Source: [Actinobacillus] rossii (GTDB taxonomy: Bacteria; Pseudomonadota; Gammaproteobacteria; Enterobacterales; Pasteurellaceae). From it: a stretch of DNA of 64,000 bases. The notes under the pieces are model-generated. The model was not told where the DNA came from. It saw nothing but the letters and a program-made list of their open reading frames with translations, and did not search any database. Positions 9,310 through 21,590 of the stretch are shown piece after piece. Within the stretch, counting starts at the first letter, position 1. Every line of letters starts with the position of its first letter. The DNA lies in contig UFRQ01000003.1 of NCBI GenBank assembly GCA_900444965.1, positions 930,001-994,000 of the forward strand, in the 5' to 3' direction. Made by a program: the position numbers and the translations under genes.

Positions 9310-10785
9310 ATGAAAAATCTGACCGCACTTTTAGGGCTGGCTAGCACTGAATTAGAGAATATCCATCTTACTAACATGACCTTAGACAGCCGCGTGGTGA
9401 CGCCTGGCTGTCTTTTTGTTGCGATAAAAGGGCATTCGGTAGACGGTCGGAAGTTTATTTCAAATGCTATTGCGCAAGGTGCAGTGGCAGTATTGAAAGA
9501 ATGCGATAACCAAACAGAACATCTACAGGTTGTTTTTGAACAAAATGTTCCTGTCATTTCTTATTTTGCGTTACCAGAATACTTATCTAAGATTTCCGAT
9601 ATTTTTTATAATCAACCTTCACAACATCTGACATTAGTTGGCGTCACAGGCACTAACGGAAAAACGACTATTGCACAGCTTTTAGCACAATGGACACAAA
9701 TTTTAGGTAAAACTCCCGCCGTGATGGGGACGATTGGAAATGGTTTGTTCGGTCAGATAACACCAGCAGCGAACACAACAGGTTCTGCGATTGAAGTACA
9801 ATCATCATTGGCGCGTTTTGTGGAACAAGGTGCAGATTTTGCTGCAATTGAAGTGTCATCGCATGGATTAGTACAAAAACGCGTGGAAGCCTTGCATTTC
9901 GCGGTAGCGGTATTTACAAATTTAAGTCGCGATCATCTTGATTATCACGGTACGATGGACGAGTATGCTAAAGCCAAAAAACGTCTATTCACCGAATTAT
10001 ATAGCAAATGCCAAATTATTAATGCGGATGATGAAATCGGTGCACAATGGTTATCCGAATTGCCGAATGCGGTGGCAGTTAGTTGCAATCCACATTATCA
10101 ACCAACACAAATAAACTGGTTAAAATTGACCGTACTTTCTTTCACTAATAAAGGTGCCAATATTGAATTTGCATCGAGTTGGGGAAATGGTCAGTTAGAA
10201 AGTCACTTAATTGGTGCATTTAATGTCAGTAATTTGTTAGTCGTTACCGCCACGCTATTAACATTAGGTTATTCTTTGTCGCAGTTGACAACAACGGTCT
10301 CACAGCTTACGGGAGTTTGTGGACGCATGGAAATGCTGACTGCTGAAAATAAAGCCACAGTGATTGTCGATTATGCTCATACACCGGATGCGTTGGAAAA
10401 AGCGTTAGCGGCTGCACGCATTCATTGTCACGGTAAACTCTGGTGTATTTTTGGCTGCGGAGGAGATCGCGATAGTGGTAAGCGACCACTTATGGCACAA
10501 ATTGCAGAAAAAATGGCAGATAACGTGATTGCAACGGATGACAACCCACGCACAGAAGAACCTGCTCAAATTATGGCAGACATTAAAGCTGGTTTTTCAA
10601 ATCCCGAATTGGTACAAATTATTCATCATCGTGAAGACGCGATTAAAACAGCAATTCAAAGTGCGGATAAAAATGATGTAATTTTAATTGCAGGCAAAGG
10701 ACACGAAGATTATCAAATTATTGGAACGGAAAAATTGCATTTTTCTGATCAAGAAACGGCGAAGAAATATTTATATTTAGAATGA
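9310..10785 (+). CDS. murE: UDP-MurNAc-tripeptide synthetase MurE (meso-DAP adding)
   Basis: ATP-dependent ligase that adds meso-diaminopimelate to UDP-MurNAc-L-Ala-D-Glu in the cytoplasm. The ATP loop [10 protein letters not shown] lies near residues 114-123, and the DNPRTEEP motif near 415, whose DNPR selects diaminopimelate rather than lysine. Length of 491 residues matches the family. The first codons contain an exact uptake sequence (9322-9330), which encodes part of the N-terminal MKNLTALLG. It follows ftsI by 9 bp. Confidence 0.96.
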   Translation: MKNLTALLGLASTELENIHLTNMTLDSRVVTPGCLFVAIKGHSVDGRKFISNAIAQGAVAVLKECDNQTEHLQVVFEQNVPVISYFALPEYLSKISDIFYNQPSQHLTLVGVTGTNGKTTIAQLLAQWTQILGKTPAVMGTIGNGLFGQITPAANTTGSAIEVQSSLARFVEQGADFAAIEVSSHGLVQKRVEALHFAVAVFTNLSRDHLDYHGTMDEYAKAKKRLFTELYSKCQIINADDEIGAQWLSELPNAVAVSCNPHYQPTQINWLKLTVLSFTNKGANIEFASSWGNGQLESHLIGAFNVSNLLVVTATLLTLGYSLSQLTTTVSQLTGVCGRMEMLTAENKATVIVDYAHTPDALEKALAAARIHCHGKLWCIFGCGGDRDSGKRPLMAQIAEKMADNVIATDDNPRTEEPAQIMADIKAGFSNPELVQIIHHREDAIKTAIQSADKNDVILIAGKGHEDYQIIGTEKLHFSDQETAKKYLYLE

Positions 10786-10792
10786 AATAACA

Positions 10793-12166
10793 ATGATTAA
10801 AATAACAACAAGACAACTGACCAACATTTTAAATGGTCAATTAATTGGTGATGAAACTGTCACGGTAGAAAATGTGAGTGCCGATACGCGTCAGCAAACA
10901 CAAAATGGTTTGTTTTTTGCGTTAAAAGGCGAAAAATTTGATGCGCATAACTATTTGAGCAATGCGATTGAGCAAGGTTGCGTGGCTGTGGTTGTAGAGC
11001 GTCAATGTGAGATTAATGTTCCACAGATTGTAGTAGCGGATACTCGTATTGCTCTTGGTCAACTTGCGGCTTGGCTGAAAGCAGAAATTAACCCGTTAAC
11101 TGCGGCAATGACGGGCTCTTCAGGCAAAACGACTGTCAAAGAAATGACGGCATCTATTTTGCAACAAACCACTGGTACTCCTGAGGCGGTGTTATTTACC
11201 AATGGTAATTTCAATAATGATATTGGTGTACCTTTGACGTTATTACGTCTTGAACCGAAACATCAGTTTGCGGTTATTGAATTAGGTGCCAATCATCAAG
11301 GTGAAATTGCTTATACAACAAATTTGGCGCGCCCTAATGTCGCGTTAATTAATAATGTGGCGCCAGCGCATTTAGAAGGATTTGGCTCTCTTGAAGGCGT
11401 CGCGCGTGCTAAAGGTGAAATTTATCGTGGTCTAGCGAAAGATGGCATTGCTGTGATGAATTTAAATTGTTGTTATCCTGAACTTTGGCAAAAAGAAATT
11501 GGGGAACATCAAGTGCGGTCGTTTTCAGCCACAGATTCACAGGCTGATTTTTGGGCAGAACATGTACTTTTGCATGAAAATGGTGCCACTTTTACTTTGC
11601 ACAGCCCAAAGGGTAACATTGAAATTAATTTGCCTTATCTTGGCACGCATAATGTGAGTAACGCTTTAGCCGCTACTTCATTAGCGATGCATTTAGGGGC
11701 AACACTGGAGCAAGTTAAAGCGGGGCTTGAACATCGTTCGCAAGTAAAAGGCCGTTTGTTTCCACTTCAAGTTAATGACAATTTATTATTATTGGATGAT
11801 ACTTACAATGCTAATGTCGATTCATTGAAATCGGCGATTGACGTATTAAAAAATTATAATGCATTTCGTATTTTAGCTGTTGGAGATATGGCCGAATTAG
11901 GTGAAAATACTGCACTTTGTCATCAACAAGTTGCAGATCATGCAAAAGCTGCAAATTTGGATTGTATTGCTAGTTTTGGCAAGTTTTCAGAAGTGATTAG
12001 CCGTGGGTATCATTTTACAGAAAAAGAAAAAATGGCAACATTTTTGACCGCACTTATTGAAGAAAAATTAAAAGAAAATCAACGCATTGTTCTTTTAGCT
12101 AAGGGTTCTCGCAGCCAAAAAATGGAACAAATTATCGAGTTGTTGACCGCTCACTTTAAGGGATAA
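10793..12166 (+). CDS. murF: UDP-MurNAc-pentapeptide synthetase MurF
   Basis: Adds D-Ala-D-Ala to the UDP-MurNAc-tripeptide, completing the soluble precursor. Seen: the ATP loop [12 protein letters not shown] near residues 107-118, the central Mur ligase region with [10 protein letters not shown] near 162, and the C-terminal region with [11 protein letters not shown] near 336. At 457 residues it is of normal length. It is spaced 7 bp from murE and 5 bp from mraY, consistent with one transcript. Confidence 0.96.
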   Translation: MIKITTRQLTNILNGQLIGDETVTVENVSADTRQQTQNGLFFALKGEKFDAHNYLSNAIEQGCVAVVVERQCEINVPQIVVADTRIALGQLAAWLKAEINPLTAAMTGSSGKTTVKEMTASILQQTTGTPEAVLFTNGNFNNDIGVPLTLLRLEPKHQFAVIELGANHQGEIAYTTNLARPNVALINNVAPAHLEGFGSLEGVARAKGEIYRGLAKDGIAVMNLNCCYPELWQKEIGEHQVRSFSATDSQADFWAEHVLLHENGATFTLHSPKGNIEINLPYLGTHNVSNALAATSLAMHLGATLEQVKAGLEHRSQVKGRLFPLQVNDNLLLLDDTYNANVDSLKSAIDVLKNYNAFRILAVGDMAELGENTALCHQQVADHAKAANLDCIASFGKFSEVISRGYHFTEKEKMATFLTALIEEKLKENQRIVLLAKGSRSQKMEQIIELLTAHFKG

Positions 12167-12171
12167 GCATT

Positions 12172-13254
12172 ATGTTAGTTTGGTTAGCTTCTGTTTTAGA
12201 GCAATATTTTAGTGGTTTCCACGTTATTTCCTATTTAACTGTCCGTGCAGTACTTGCCTTAATGACAGCATTATTATTGTCATTGTGGATTGGTCCGAAA
12301 ATGATCAAACGCTTACAGATCTTCAAATTTGGGCAAGAAGTTCGTAATGACGGTCCTGAAAGCCATTTCCAAAAACGTGGTACGCCAACGATGGGTGGGA
12401 TCATGATTTTGGCAACCATTACGGCAAGTACGTTATTATGGGGCGATTTAACTAATCCTTATATTTGGTTTAGTTTGTTCGTTTTGCTTGGCTATGGTGC
12501 AGTGGGTTTTGTGGATGATTACCGCAAAATTAAATATAAGAATACTGATGGATTAATTGCGTGTTGGAAATATTTTTGGTTGTCTGTGATTGCGTTAATT
12601 GCTGTAGTAGGCATGTATGTTGTAGGAAAAGATACCGATGCTACACGTTTGGTTGTTCCATTCTTTAAAGATATTATGCCGCAACTAGGCTTGTTCTATA
12701 TTGTGTTGGCTTATTTTGTGATTGTGGGAACCAGTAACGCCGTGAACTTAACCGATGGATTAGACGGTTTAGCCATTATGCCAACAGTTTTTGTAGCCGG
12801 CGCATTTGCAATTATTGCTTGGGCAACGGGTAATATCGAAATCTCAAAATATCTTTATATTCCTTATATTAGTTTTACTTCTGAACTCGTTATTTTCTGT
12901 ACGGCAATTGTGGGGGCCGGTCTCGGTTTCCTTTGGTTTAATACCTATCCGGCGCAAGTATTTATGGGCGATGTGGGTTCCCTTGCTTTAGGTGGTGCGC
13001 TCGGTACATTAGCGGTGCTAGTACGTCAAGAATTCTTACTTGTGATTATGGGGGGCGTGTTTGTGATGGAAACCGTTTCCGTTATCTTACAAGTCGGTTC
13101 TTATAAACTTCGTAAGAAACGTATTTTCCGTATGGCACCAATTCATCACCATTATGAACTCAAAGGTTGGCCAGAGCCACGCGTTATTATTCGATTCTGG
13201 ATTATTTCATTAATGCTGGTTTTATTTGGATTAATTACATTGAAATTACGTTAA
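12172..13254 (+). CDS. mraY: Phospho-MurNAc-pentapeptide translocase MraY
   Basis: Integral membrane enzyme that transfers phospho-MurNAc-pentapeptide to undecaprenyl phosphate, making lipid I. Conserved catalytic segments are visible: GFVDDYRK near residues 113-120, [11 protein letters not shown] near 190, and the [12 protein letters not shown] loop near 321. Ten membrane segments fit the 360-residue length. A short hairpin (13264-13281) separates it from murD. Confidence 0.96.
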   Translation: MLVWLASVLEQYFSGFHVISYLTVRAVLALMTALLLSLWIGPKMIKRLQIFKFGQEVRNDGPESHFQKRGTPTMGGIMILATITASTLLWGDLTNPYIWFSLFVLLGYGAVGFVDDYRKIKYKNTDGLIACWKYFWLSVIALIAVVGMYVVGKDTDATRLVVPFFKDIMPQLGLFYIVLAYFVIVGTSNAVNLTDGLDGLAIMPTVFVAGAFAIIAWATGNIEISKYLYIPYISFTSELVIFCTAIVGAGLGFLWFNTYPAQVFMGDVGSLALGGALGTLAVLVRQEFLLVIMGGVFVMETVSVILQVGSYKLRKKRIFRMAPIHHHYELKGWPEPRVIIRFWIISLMLVLFGLITLKLR

Positions 13255-13263
13255 TTTTATCAA

Positions 13264-13281
13264 GGTGGGTGTAAGCCCACC
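13264..13281. other. Short hairpin between mraY and murD
   Basis: GGTGGG (13264-13269), a 6-base loop, then CCCACC (13276-13281), followed by only three T residues. It is probably a weak pause or mRNA-stability element, since the cluster must be read through here. Confidence 0.4.
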
Positions 13282-13305
13282 CTTTGCATATCTAAAGGTT
13301 TTAAA

Positions 13306-14625
13306 ATGGCAGATTATAAAAATAAAAATATCGTTGTTATTGGTTTAGGAAAAACAGGTTTATCTGTCGTGGATTTTCTTGTCAAAAAAGACGCTAATGT
13401 GAAAGTCATTGATACACGCGAGAAACCTGCAGGTGCTGATAATTTAGATAAGACGATTCCACTTCATACGGGTAGCTTAAATCAGAATTGGTTAAATCAT
13501 GCGGATATTATTGTAATTAGTCCCGGGCTTGCTGTAAAAACGCCTGAAATTCAGACCGCACTTTCCCATGGCGTGGAAGTGATTGGGGATATTGAATTAT
13601 TTGTGCGTGAAGCCAATGAACAAAATAAACCTGTTATTGCGATTACAGGCTCGAACGGTAAAAGCACGGTAACAACGCTGACAAGCGAAATGGCAAAAGC
13701 GGATGGTTTACGCGTTGGCATGGGCGGGAATATTGGTATTCCGGCGTTATCTTTACTGGACGATGACTTTGATTTATACGTCCTTGAACTTTCCAGTTTC
13801 CAATTAGAAACCACTTATAGTCTGAAAGCGGCGGCAGCAACAGTTTTGAATGTTACCGAAGATCATATAAATCGTTATGTAGATTTAGAAGACTATCGTC
13901 AAGCAAAATTAAAAATCTATATCAATGCGAACACGGCAATTGTGAATGTGGAAGACAGCTTAACTCTTGAAGATAATAAACAGAGCGCGGAAACACAATT
14001 GAGTTTTGGCGAACATGGCGCTGATTACTGGTTAAAAACAGAGAATGGCAAACAATTTTTAATGGCAAAAGACGAGATGATCTTGCCTGTAGATGATATG
14101 TTGATTACTGGTCGCCATAATTATATGAATGCATTAGCCTCTATTGCTTTAGTTCAAGCTGTAGGTGTAAAAACTGCAGCTATTCAGACCGCACTTCGTG
14201 CCTTTGGTGGATTAGACCATCGTTTCCAAGTGGCGCATTTTGCAAATGGTGTGCGTTGGATTAATGATAGCAAAGCGACGAATGTCGGAAGTACGGTTGC
14301 TGCATTGACAGGCTTGCAATTAGAAGGGAATCTTCATCTTTTATTAGGTGGGGATGGCAAAGGTGCGGATTTTAGTGAATTAGCAAAACTCATCAATAAA
14401 CCTAATTATTTCTGCTATTGTTTTGGACAAGATGGCGCAGCATTAGCGAAATTATCGCCGCAGAGTCAATTATTCGACACAATGGAACAAGCTATTAATG
14501 CATTGCGTCCAAACTTAAAATCAGGGGATATAGTGCTGCTTTCACCAGCGTGCGCGAGCTTGGATCAATTCAGTTCTTTTGAAAAGCGCGGTGAAGAATT
14601 TACGCGTTTAGCAAAATTAGGGTAG
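13306..14625 (+). CDS. murD: UDP-MurNAc-L-Ala:D-Glu ligase MurD
   Basis: Adds D-glutamate to UDP-MurNAc-L-alanine. The ATP loop TGSNGKSTVTTL lies near residues 112-123, with NVTEDHINRY near 180 and NDSKATNVGST near 316, all typical of MurD. Length of 439 residues is normal. Two exact uptake sequences fall in the coding region (13555-13563, 14188-14196). It ends 3 bp before ftsW. Confidence 0.96.
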   Translation: MADYKNKNIVVIGLGKTGLSVVDFLVKKDANVKVIDTREKPAGADNLDKTIPLHTGSLNQNWLNHADIIVISPGLAVKTPEIQTALSHGVEVIGDIELFVREANEQNKPVIAITGSNGKSTVTTLTSEMAKADGLRVGMGGNIGIPALSLLDDDFDLYVLELSSFQLETTYSLKAAAATVLNVTEDHINRYVDLEDYRQAKLKIYINANTAIVNVEDSLTLEDNKQSAETQLSFGEHGADYWLKTENGKQFLMAKDEMILPVDDMLITGRHNYMNALASIALVQAVGVKTAAIQTALRAFGGLDHRFQVAHFANGVRWINDSKATNVGSTVAALTGLQLEGNLHLLLGGDGKGADFSELAKLINKPNYFCYCFGQDGAALAKLSPQSQLFDTMEQAINALRPNLKSGDIVLLSPACASLDQFSSFEKRGEEFTRLAKLG

Positions 14626-14628
14626 TTT

Positions 14629-15819
14629 ATGCGGTTATTAGATGAATTAAAGACAAGTTGGCAGCGTTGGACAACTGTGACGCCAAGTAATCTTTTATAT
14701 GACCGTTGGCTATTTTGGTTGTACGTCATTTTGCTGTGTATCGGCTTTATTATGGTGACCTCAGCCTCTATTCCTGTGGGAACACGTTTATATGATGATC
14801 CGTTTTATTTTGCGACTCGCGATGCGGTGTATTTAATTTTGTCATTTGTAACACTCTATTTTTTCTTAAAAATTCCGATGGAAAAATGGGAAATACGCTA
14901 TGCGTGGGTGTTTGGTGTAGCATTATTTTTTCTATTGTTGGTTTTAATTCCTGGAATTGGAAAAACGATTAATGGTGCACGCCGTTGGATTCCTATGGGA
15001 TTATTTAATTTCCAACCTGCGGAATTTGCAAAATTTGCGTTGATTTGCTTTTTATCAAGTTATTTTACACGCCGTTACGATGAAGTGCGGTCAAAAAAAT
15101 TGAGTGCTTTTAAACCATTAATGGTGATGGGCTTTTTGGGTGTATTCTTGATTTTACAGCCAGACTTAGGTAGCACAGTGGTATTATTTGTTATCACTTT
15201 TGGCTTATTGTTTGTGGCTGGTGCGCATATTATGCAGTTTGTTGGGCTGATTGGTGTGGGAGCCTTTTTATTTGTAGTATTGGTTTTATCATCCGCCTAT
15301 CGTATGAAACGTATTACCGGTTTTATGGATCCGTTCCAAGATCCTTACGGCACGGGGTTCCAACTCTCTAACTCGCTGATGGCATTTGGTCGTGGTGAAT
15401 TTACTGGTGAAGGTTTGGGGAATTCAATTCAGAAATTGGAGTATTTGCCAGAAGCCCATACGGACTTTGTTATGGCAGTAATTGGAGAAGAATTCGGTTT
15501 CATTGGTGTGCTGGTGATGGTTTTTTTACTTGGCGCATTAGTCTTACGGGCAATGAAAATTGGACGAGAAAGTTTAATTTTAGAGCAACGGTTTAAAGGT
15601 TTTTTTGCGTTTGGTATTAGTTTTTGGATTATTTTCCAAGGTTTCGTCAATTTAGGTATGGCGTTAGGTTTACTACCAACTAAAGGTTTAACATTTCCGT
15701 TAGTGAGTTACGGTGGTTCAAGTTTAGTTATTATGACCATTAGTATTGCGGTATTATTGCGCATTGATCACGAAAATCGATTAAGCCGTGGTGGTCAAGC
15801 GCGTTTACGCGATGACTAA
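14629..15819 (+). CDS. ftsW: SEDS peptidoglycan polymerase FtsW
   Basis: Septal glycosyltransferase of the SEDS family that polymerises lipid II together with FtsI. The 396-residue protein is strongly hydrophobic with about ten membrane segments. SEDS signatures include GARRWIP near residue 121, QPAEFAKF near 132, and LPTKGLTFPLVSYGGSS near 346. It lies between murD and murG in the standard dcw order. Confidence 0.96.
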   Translation: MRLLDELKTSWQRWTTVTPSNLLYDRWLFWLYVILLCIGFIMVTSASIPVGTRLYDDPFYFATRDAVYLILSFVTLYFFLKIPMEKWEIRYAWVFGVALFFLLLVLIPGIGKTINGARRWIPMGLFNFQPAEFAKFALICFLSSYFTRRYDEVRSKKLSAFKPLMVMGFLGVFLILQPDLGSTVVLFVITFGLLFVAGAHIMQFVGLIGVGAFLFVVLVLSSAYRMKRITGFMDPFQDPYGTGFQLSNSLMAFGRGEFTGEGLGNSIQKLEYLPEAHTDFVMAVIGEEFGFIGVLVMVFLLGALVLRAMKIGRESLILEQRFKGFFAFGISFWIIFQGFVNLGMALGLLPTKGLTFPLVSYGGSSLVIMTISIAVLLRIDHENRLSRGGQARLRDD

Positions 15820-15868
15820 TATGTTTGATGTAGGACATTCCTGCAATAGTTAAAAAGAAGAAAAATTA

Positions 15869-16939
15869 ATGAGTAAAAAATTATTAGTAATGGCTGGTGG
15901 TACTGGCGGACATGTGTTCCCAGCAATTGCCGTTTCACAATATTTACAGCAGCAAGGTTGGGAAATCCAATGGCTTGGTACTGCAGATCGTATGGAAGCT
16001 CAGCTTGTACCGAAACACGGTATCAAAATTAACTTTATTCAAATTTCAGGCTTACGCGGAAAAGGTATTGGCGCGTTATTAAAAGCACCATTTGCGATTT
16101 TCCGAGCAGTTATGCAGGCACGTAAAATTATTAAAGCATATCAACCTAATGCGGTGCTTGGAATGGGCGGATATGTTTCTGGCCCGGGTGGAGTTGCAGC
16201 AAAACTATGTGGCATACCTGTTATTTTACACGAACAGAATGCTGTGGCAGGGTTAACTAATGTGTGGTTGTCAAAAATTGCCAAATGTACATTACAGGCT
16301 TTTCCAACAGCCTTTCCAGCTGCTGAAGTCGTAGGAAATCCTGTTCGTGCGGATTTATTTCAAATGCCACTCCCGGAACAGCGTTTTGCACAACGTCAGG
16401 GTAAATTGCGCATTTTAGTTGTCGGTGGGAGCCAAGGGGCGCGCGTACTCAATCAGAATGTGCCGAAAATGGTGGCGAAACTAGCAGACAGATTGGATGT
16501 CCGCCATCAAGTCGGGGCGGGTTCAGTGGAAAATGTGACCGCACTTTATCATGAATTGGGCGTCAATGTAGGGGCCGAAAGTGCGGTTAAAATTACAGAA
16601 TTTATTGATAATATGGCTGAAGCTTATGCTTGGGCTGATTTAGTGATTTGTCGTTCTGGCGCATTAACTGTTTGTGAATTAGCCGCCGTTGGAACACCAG
16701 CAATTTTTGTGCCTTTTCAACATAAAGATCGTCAGCAATACTTGAACGCGACGTATCTTGCCAATGCAGATGCAGCAAAAATTGTGGAACAAGCTGAACT
16801 TACGCCTGAAATTTTAGTAAACTTAGTGGCAGATTTAAATCGCGAAAAATTATTGGAAATGGCGGTAAAAGCGAAAGCCATGTCCACTCCGCTTTCAGCC
16901 CAACGTGTGGCGGAAGTCATTATTGAAAACGCGAAATAA
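15869..16939 (+). CDS. murG: Lipid II synthase MurG
   Basis: Peripheral inner-membrane glycosyltransferase that adds GlcNAc to lipid I. The N-terminal glycine-rich loop [10 protein letters not shown] (near residue 10) and the donor-site region [17 protein letters not shown] (near 260) are clear. Length of 356 residues is typical. Two uptake sequences (16538-16546, 16579-16587) lie in inverted orientation within the gene. Confidence 0.96.
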   Translation: MSKKLLVMAGGTGGHVFPAIAVSQYLQQQGWEIQWLGTADRMEAQLVPKHGIKINFIQISGLRGKGIGALLKAPFAIFRAVMQARKIIKAYQPNAVLGMGGYVSGPGGVAAKLCGIPVILHEQNAVAGLTNVWLSKIAKCTLQAFPTAFPAAEVVGNPVRADLFQMPLPEQRFAQRQGKLRILVVGGSQGARVLNQNVPKMVAKLADRLDVRHQVGAGSVENVTALYHELGVNVGAESAVKITEFIDNMAEAYAWADLVICRSGALTVCELAAVGTPAIFVPFQHKDRQQYLNATYLANADAAKIVEQAELTPEILVNLVADLNREKLLEMAVKAKAMSTPLSAQRVAEVIIENAK

Positions 16940-16943
16940 TAAC

Positions 16944-17000
16944 TCGTAGGGATGGGAATTGCACGTATTGAAAATTGACCAATCCCAATAAAACGGGTCA
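16944..17000. repeat. Degenerate GTAGGG-type intergenic element
   Basis: CGTAGGGATGGGAATTG, then CCAATCCC further on, looks like a decayed relative of the GTAGGG(G)CG inverted-repeat elements found intact at 55124-55192 and 56499-56569. It fills the murG-murC gap. The relationship is suggested by shared end sequence only. Confidence 0.4.
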
Positions 17001-17032
17001 TCAGTAAATAGTTAATACGAGAAGAATAACAA

Positions 17033-18463
17033 ATGAAACAAAAACGTGAAAAAATTAGACAAACTGTGCCATCAATGCGCCGAATTAAGCAAATTCATTT
17101 TGTTGGAATTGGCGGCGCGGGTATGGGCGGTATTGCTGAAGTGTTACTTAATGAAGGCTATGCGGTTACGGGGTCTGATATTGCTGAGAATGCGGTGACA
17201 GAGCGCTTGAGTGCTTTAGGAGCGAAGATTTTTATTGGTCATGTAGCAGATAATGTACAAAACGCAAGTGTGGTGGTCGTTTCAAGTGCAATAAAACCTG
17301 ATAATGTTGAAGTCGTTGCGGCACATGATAATCGTATTCCCGTGATTCAGCGTGCACAAATGTTAGCTGAACTTATGCGTTTTCGCCACGGCATTGCGAT
17401 TGCAGGGACGCATGGTAAAACGACGACAACCGCAATGATTTCTATGATTTATACTCAAGCCTGTCTTGATCCAACTTTTGTAAATGGTGGATTGGTGAAA
17501 TCAGCGGGTACGAATGCTTATTTAGGCGCAAGCCGTTACTTTATCGCTGAAGCCGATGAAAGTGATGCCTCATTTCTCCATTTGCAACCAATAGTTTCCG
17601 TTGTTACCAATATGGAACCAGATCATATGGATACGTACCACGGTGACTTTGAAGAAATGAAACGGACTTACGTGAATTTCTTACATAATTTGCCATTTTA
17701 TGGATTGGCAGTGATGTGTGCAGATGATCCAGTATTGATGGAATTGGTACCACAAGTAGGACGCCAAGTTATTACCTATGGTTTCAGTGAAAATGCGGAT
17801 TATCGTATTGATAACTATGACCAAACGGGATTCCAAGGACATTATGATGTGATCACTCCAACGGGTGAGCGCATTAATGTCTTGCTCAATGTTCCAGGCA
17901 AACATAACGCATTAAATGCTACTGCAGCATTAGCGGTGGCAAAAGAAGAAGGGATTGAAAATATGCCAATTTTGACCGCACTTGCTGATTTCCAAGGGGC
18001 GGGACGTCGTTTTGACCAATTAGGTGAATTTATTCGCCCTAATGGTAAAGTGATGTTGGTGGATGATTATGGTCATCACCCAACGGAAGTAGGGGTCACC
18101 ATTCAGGCCGCACGTTCCGGTTGGGAAAATAAACGTGTGGTGATGGTATTCCAACCACACCGTTATTCGCGTACAAGAGATTTATTTGATGATTTTGTGC
18201 AAGTACTTTCTCAAGTTGATGTGTTGATTTTGCTTGATGTGTATGCTGCAGGCGAAGCACCTATTGCTGGCGCGGATAGCCGTTCACTTGCGCGCTCAAT
18301 TCGTAATTTAGGTAAAGTTGACCCTATTTTTGTTGCAGATCATGCGCAATTACCAGAAATTATGGATCAAGTCTTACAAGATGGTGACTTAATTCTTGCG
18401 CAAGGCGCAGGTAATGTGAGCCGATTATCACGTAATCTTGTGGAATTATGGACAAAAGAATAA
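17033..18463 (+). CDS. murC: UDP-MurNAc:L-alanine ligase MurC
   Basis: Adds the first stem residue, L-alanine, to UDP-MurNAc. The N-terminal UDP-binding loop [16 protein letters not shown] (near residue 24), ATP loop [12 protein letters not shown] (near 124) and the C-terminal DDYGHHPTE motif (near 343) are all present. Length of 476 residues is typical. It is separated from murG by 93 bp with a degenerate repeat, and from ddl by 30 bp. Confidence 0.96.
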   Translation: MKQKREKIRQTVPSMRRIKQIHFVGIGGAGMGGIAEVLLNEGYAVTGSDIAENAVTERLSALGAKIFIGHVADNVQNASVVVVSSAIKPDNVEVVAAHDNRIPVIQRAQMLAELMRFRHGIAIAGTHGKTTTTAMISMIYTQACLDPTFVNGGLVKSAGTNAYLGASRYFIAEADESDASFLHLQPIVSVVTNMEPDHMDTYHGDFEEMKRTYVNFLHNLPFYGLAVMCADDPVLMELVPQVGRQVITYGFSENADYRIDNYDQTGFQGHYDVITPTGERINVLLNVPGKHNALNATAALAVAKEEGIENMPILTALADFQGAGRRFDQLGEFIRPNGKVMLVDDYGHHPTEVGVTIQAARSGWENKRVVMVFQPHRYSRTRDLFDDFVQVLSQVDVLILLDVYAAGEAPIAGADSRSLARSIRNLGKVDPIFVADHAQLPEIMDQVLQDGDLILAQGAGNVSRLSRNLVELWTKE

Positions 18464-18493
18464 CCTTATTATTAACAATAACGAATAGATAAT

Positions 18494-19417
18494 ATGAAAC
18501 CATTAAAACAACAAAAAATTGCCGTGTTATTGGGCGGTACTTCAGCAGAACGTGATGTCTCATTAAATTCAGGAGCCGCTGTGGTGGCTGCATTGCGCAG
18601 TCAAGGCTATGACGCGCATCCTATTGATCCAAAAGAAACCCCAGTCGCAGACTTAAAAACACAGGGATTTGACCGCGCTTTTAACATTCTCCATGGTCGT
18701 GGCGGTGAAGATGGTGTAGTGCAAGGTGTCTTAGAGCAAATCGGGTTGCCATATACGGGGTGTGGTGTTATGACATCGGCATTAACGATGGATAAAATGC
18801 GTACAAAAATGTTATGGAAAGGTTTTGGTTTGCCAATTGCGGATATGGAAATAGTGACAAAAACGACCGCACTTGATTTAGATCCCCAAGCTGTTGTTGC
18901 ACGTCTTGGTTTGCCGTTAATGGTAAAACCGTCACGTGAAGGTTCAAGTGTGGGTTTGACTAAAGTAAACCATGTGGAAGAATTAAAAGCAGCAGTTGAA
19001 CTTGCTTTAACACATGATGATACGGCGTTAATCGAAGAATGGTTAGCCGGTGATGAATTGACTGTGCCCGTATTAGGTGGGGAAGTATTACCTGCGGTGC
19101 AAATTATTCCAGAAGGCGAATTTTACGATTACAATGCAAAATATATTTCAGATAATACGCAATATATTTGTCCAATGCCGATGAGTGATGAACGTTGGGA
19201 AGAATTGAAAAAATTAGTAAAAACGGCTTATGAAGTCGTGGGTTGTCGTGGTTGGAGTCGAATTGATGTAATGACCGATAGCAAAGGTAAATTCCGTTTA
19301 GTCGAAGTGAACACGACGCCAGGTATGACTAGCCATAGTTTATTCCCTAAATCAGCCGAAAAAGTGGGAATCAGTTTTGAACAATTGGTCGTGAAAATTC
19401 TGGAGTTAAGTGTTTAA
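18494..19417 (+). CDS. ddl: D-alanine:D-alanine ligase (DdlB type)
   Basis: ATP-grasp enzyme that joins two D-alanines for MurF. Seen: [16 protein letters not shown] near residue 12 (N-terminal loop), [12 protein letters not shown] near 63, [11 protein letters not shown] near 148, and [14 protein letters not shown] near 272 (metal and substrate binding). At 307 residues it matches DdlB. Its stop overlaps the ftsQ start by one base. Confidence 0.96.
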   Translation: MKPLKQQKIAVLLGGTSAERDVSLNSGAAVVAALRSQGYDAHPIDPKETPVADLKTQGFDRAFNILHGRGGEDGVVQGVLEQIGLPYTGCGVMTSALTMDKMRTKMLWKGFGLPIADMEIVTKTTALDLDPQAVVARLGLPLMVKPSREGSSVGLTKVNHVEELKAAVELALTHDDTALIEEWLAGDELTVPVLGGEVLPAVQIIPEGEFYDYNAKYISDNTQYICPMPMSDERWEELKKLVKTAYEVVGCRGWSRIDVMTDSKGKFRLVEVNTTPGMTSHSLFPKSAEKVGISFEQLVVKILELSV

Positions 19418-20184
19418 TGGCGGTAATCAAACGCAATAGCACACAAAAAAAATCTAAGTTTTTCGATTTTAATGCAAGAAGCTTGATACAAATTAAGCCA
19501 ATACTTGTGCTACTATGCGTAGGAATATTGTATTTTACGTATGCGAATTGGCAATCTTGGCTAGAAAAACTGGATGATAAGCCTATTAGTGCTTTCGCCT
19601 TATTAGGAACGCCTTCTTACACTACAAATGCAGATGTGAGAGATATGATTTTAAAAATGGGCAAACTTAAAGGTTTTTTTGGACAAGATGTTGATGTTAT
19701 TCGTGAACAAATCCAATCTATGCCTTGGGTTAAAGGTGCAGTAGTACGTAAAATTTGGCCAAATCGTTTAAGTATTTTAGTGGCGGAGTATCAACCTATT
19801 GCCTATTGGAATGCGGATCAGTTCCTATCGAGTGATGGCGTCGTATTTAAGCTACCCACGGACAAATTGAAAGAAACGAATATGCCACGTTTATTTGGTC
19901 CTGATTACAAAAGTGCAGAAGTCTTAGAGGCATGGTATAAAATTTTCAATGAGTTAAAAGCAAAAAACTTAGTATTGAAATCCGTATCCATTGATGAACG
20001 TGGGGCATGGGAAATTACGTTAGATAACGACATTTTACTAAAATTAGGTCGTGGCGAATGGAAAACAAAAATTGATCGTTTCGTTACGATTTATCCGCAG
20101 ATTGAGATCCCTGAAAATAAACGTATTGCCTATGTCGATTTACGTTATAAAGCGGGCGGTTCAGTGGGTTTTGTAGACAAATAA
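19417..20184 (+). CDS. ftsQ: Cell division protein FtsQ
   Basis: Bitopic divisome scaffold linking early and late proteins. The 255-residue sequence has a basic cytoplasmic tail, one membrane segment (about 27-44) and a periplasmic POTRA-like domain (about 50-125; SMPWVKGAVVRKIWPNRL is the typical signature). It is translationally coupled to ddl through a TAATG overlap. Its place before ftsA confirms identity. Confidence 0.94.
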   Translation: MAVIKRNSTQKKSKFFDFNARSLIQIKPILVLLCVGILYFTYANWQSWLEKLDDKPISAFALLGTPSYTTNADVRDMILKMGKLKGFFGQDVDVIREQIQSMPWVKGAVVRKIWPNRLSILVAEYQPIAYWNADQFLSSDGVVFKLPTDKLKETNMPRLFGPDYKSAEVLEAWYKIFNELKAKNLVLKSVSIDERGAWEITLDNDILLKLGRGEWKTKIDRFVTIYPQIEIPENKRIAYVDLRYKAGGSVGFVDK

Positions 20185-20214
20185 AAATAATTAAATTAAC
20201 GGTGAAGTAAGCAA

Positions 20215-21507
20215 ATGGCAAAAATGGTGGAATCAAAGACAATTGTGGGTCTAGAAGTTGGCACATCAAAAGTGGTTGCTGTGGTAGGTGAGGTTTTACC
20301 TGACGGTGTCGTCAATGTCATGGGAGTGGGTAGCAGTCCGTCAAAAGGCATTGATAAAGGGAATATTACTGATCTTTCTGCGGTAGTAAACTCTATTCAA
20401 CGTGCTATTGAGAACGCAGAATCAATAGCTGACTGCCAAATTATGTCAGTAACGTTAGCCATTACCGGTGAGCATATTCATAGTATCAATGAGAGTGGCT
20501 TTGTACCCATTGCAGGCGGTGAAGTTACGCAAGATGAGATTGATTCTGCAATGTACACAGCAAGTTCGGTGAAATTGCCCGAAGGCCTGAATTTATTACA
20601 TGTTATTCCACAAGAATTTGCCGTTGATAAACAACAAAATATTAAGAGTCCACTTGGTTTGCAAGGTGTGCGTTTGAAAGCTCAAGCGCATTTAATTGGT
20701 TGTCATCAATCTTGGCTAAATAACTTACAAAAAGCGGTAGAAAGCTGTGGTTTAAAAGTGGATCAAGTCGTATTCTCTGGGCTTGCTTCAACTTATTCAG
20801 TATTAACTGAAGATGAAAAAGATCTTGGCGTTTGTATGATCGATTTTGGTGGTGGCTCAATGGATATTATGGTCTATACAAATGGGGCATTACGTTACAG
20901 TAAAGTTGTACCATATGGTGGTAATGATATTACTGATTTTGTTGCGCAAAGTTTAACCACTTCTCGTAATGAAGCTGAAAGCATTAAAATTAATTATGGA
21001 AGTGCGGTCAACCCAAGTGAAGAATTTGCGGAACATTTCGCGAAGAAAAAGGTCGAAGTAGCAGGATTAGGTGGAACGTCGCCACGAACCTTTACCAAAA
21101 AACAAATTATGGAAGTCACATCAAAATGTTATGCAGACTTATTGCGAGTTGTTCAACAAGAATTGGTTAACTTGCGTAAGGAGTTGGCTACAAAAGGCAT
21201 TAAACACGATTTGATTGCGGGTATTGTGTTGACTGGTGGTGGTGCTCAAATGGAAGGTATTGCTAAATGCGCGACAGAAATTTTTGAGTCGCATGTACGT
21301 ATTGGAAGCCCATTAAATATTACAGGACTGACAGATTATGTAAACAAACCGCAATATGCGACAGTGCTCGGTTTGTTGCAATATAGTCATCATAATGATG
21401 AAGAAAGTACACCATTATTAACGCAAGTAGCAAACGGCGAAGGTGTCTTAGGTTCAATTTGGGGAAAAATCAAAAAAATTGGCAATAAAGTGCGGTCAGA
21501 ATTTTGA
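20215..21507 (+). CDS. ftsA: Actin-like division protein FtsA
   Basis: Membrane-tethering partner of FtsZ that recruits later divisome proteins. The actin-fold ATP motifs are visible: GLEVGTSKV near residue 13, IDFGGGSMD near 210 and TGGGAQMEG near 339. The C-terminus ends in a basic amphipathic segment ([16 protein letters not shown]) that binds the membrane. At 430 residues it is normal. ATG at 20215 or 20224 could start it; the first fits the known family better. Confidence 0.95.
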   Translation: MAKMVESKTIVGLEVGTSKVVAVVGEVLPDGVVNVMGVGSSPSKGIDKGNITDLSAVVNSIQRAIENAESIADCQIMSVTLAITGEHIHSINESGFVPIAGGEVTQDEIDSAMYTASSVKLPEGLNLLHVIPQEFAVDKQQNIKSPLGLQGVRLKAQAHLIGCHQSWLNNLQKAVESCGLKVDQVVFSGLASTYSVLTEDEKDLGVCMIDFGGGSMDIMVYTNGALRYSKVVPYGGNDITDFVAQSLTTSRNEAESIKINYGSAVNPSEEFAEHFAKKKVEVAGLGGTSPRTFTKKQIMEVTSKCYADLLRVVQQELVNLRKELATKGIKHDLIAGIVLTGGGAQMEGIAKCATEIFESHVRIGSPLNITGLTDYVNKPQYATVLGLLQYSHHNDEESTPLLTQVANGEGVLGSIWGKIKKIGNKVRSEF

Positions 21508-21590
21508 TAATTTTTGATTTTTCATCTACAATAGAAAGAATTTTAGAATAATTTAGTGTTAGGACGGTCTAACGCTCACGGAGAATACGA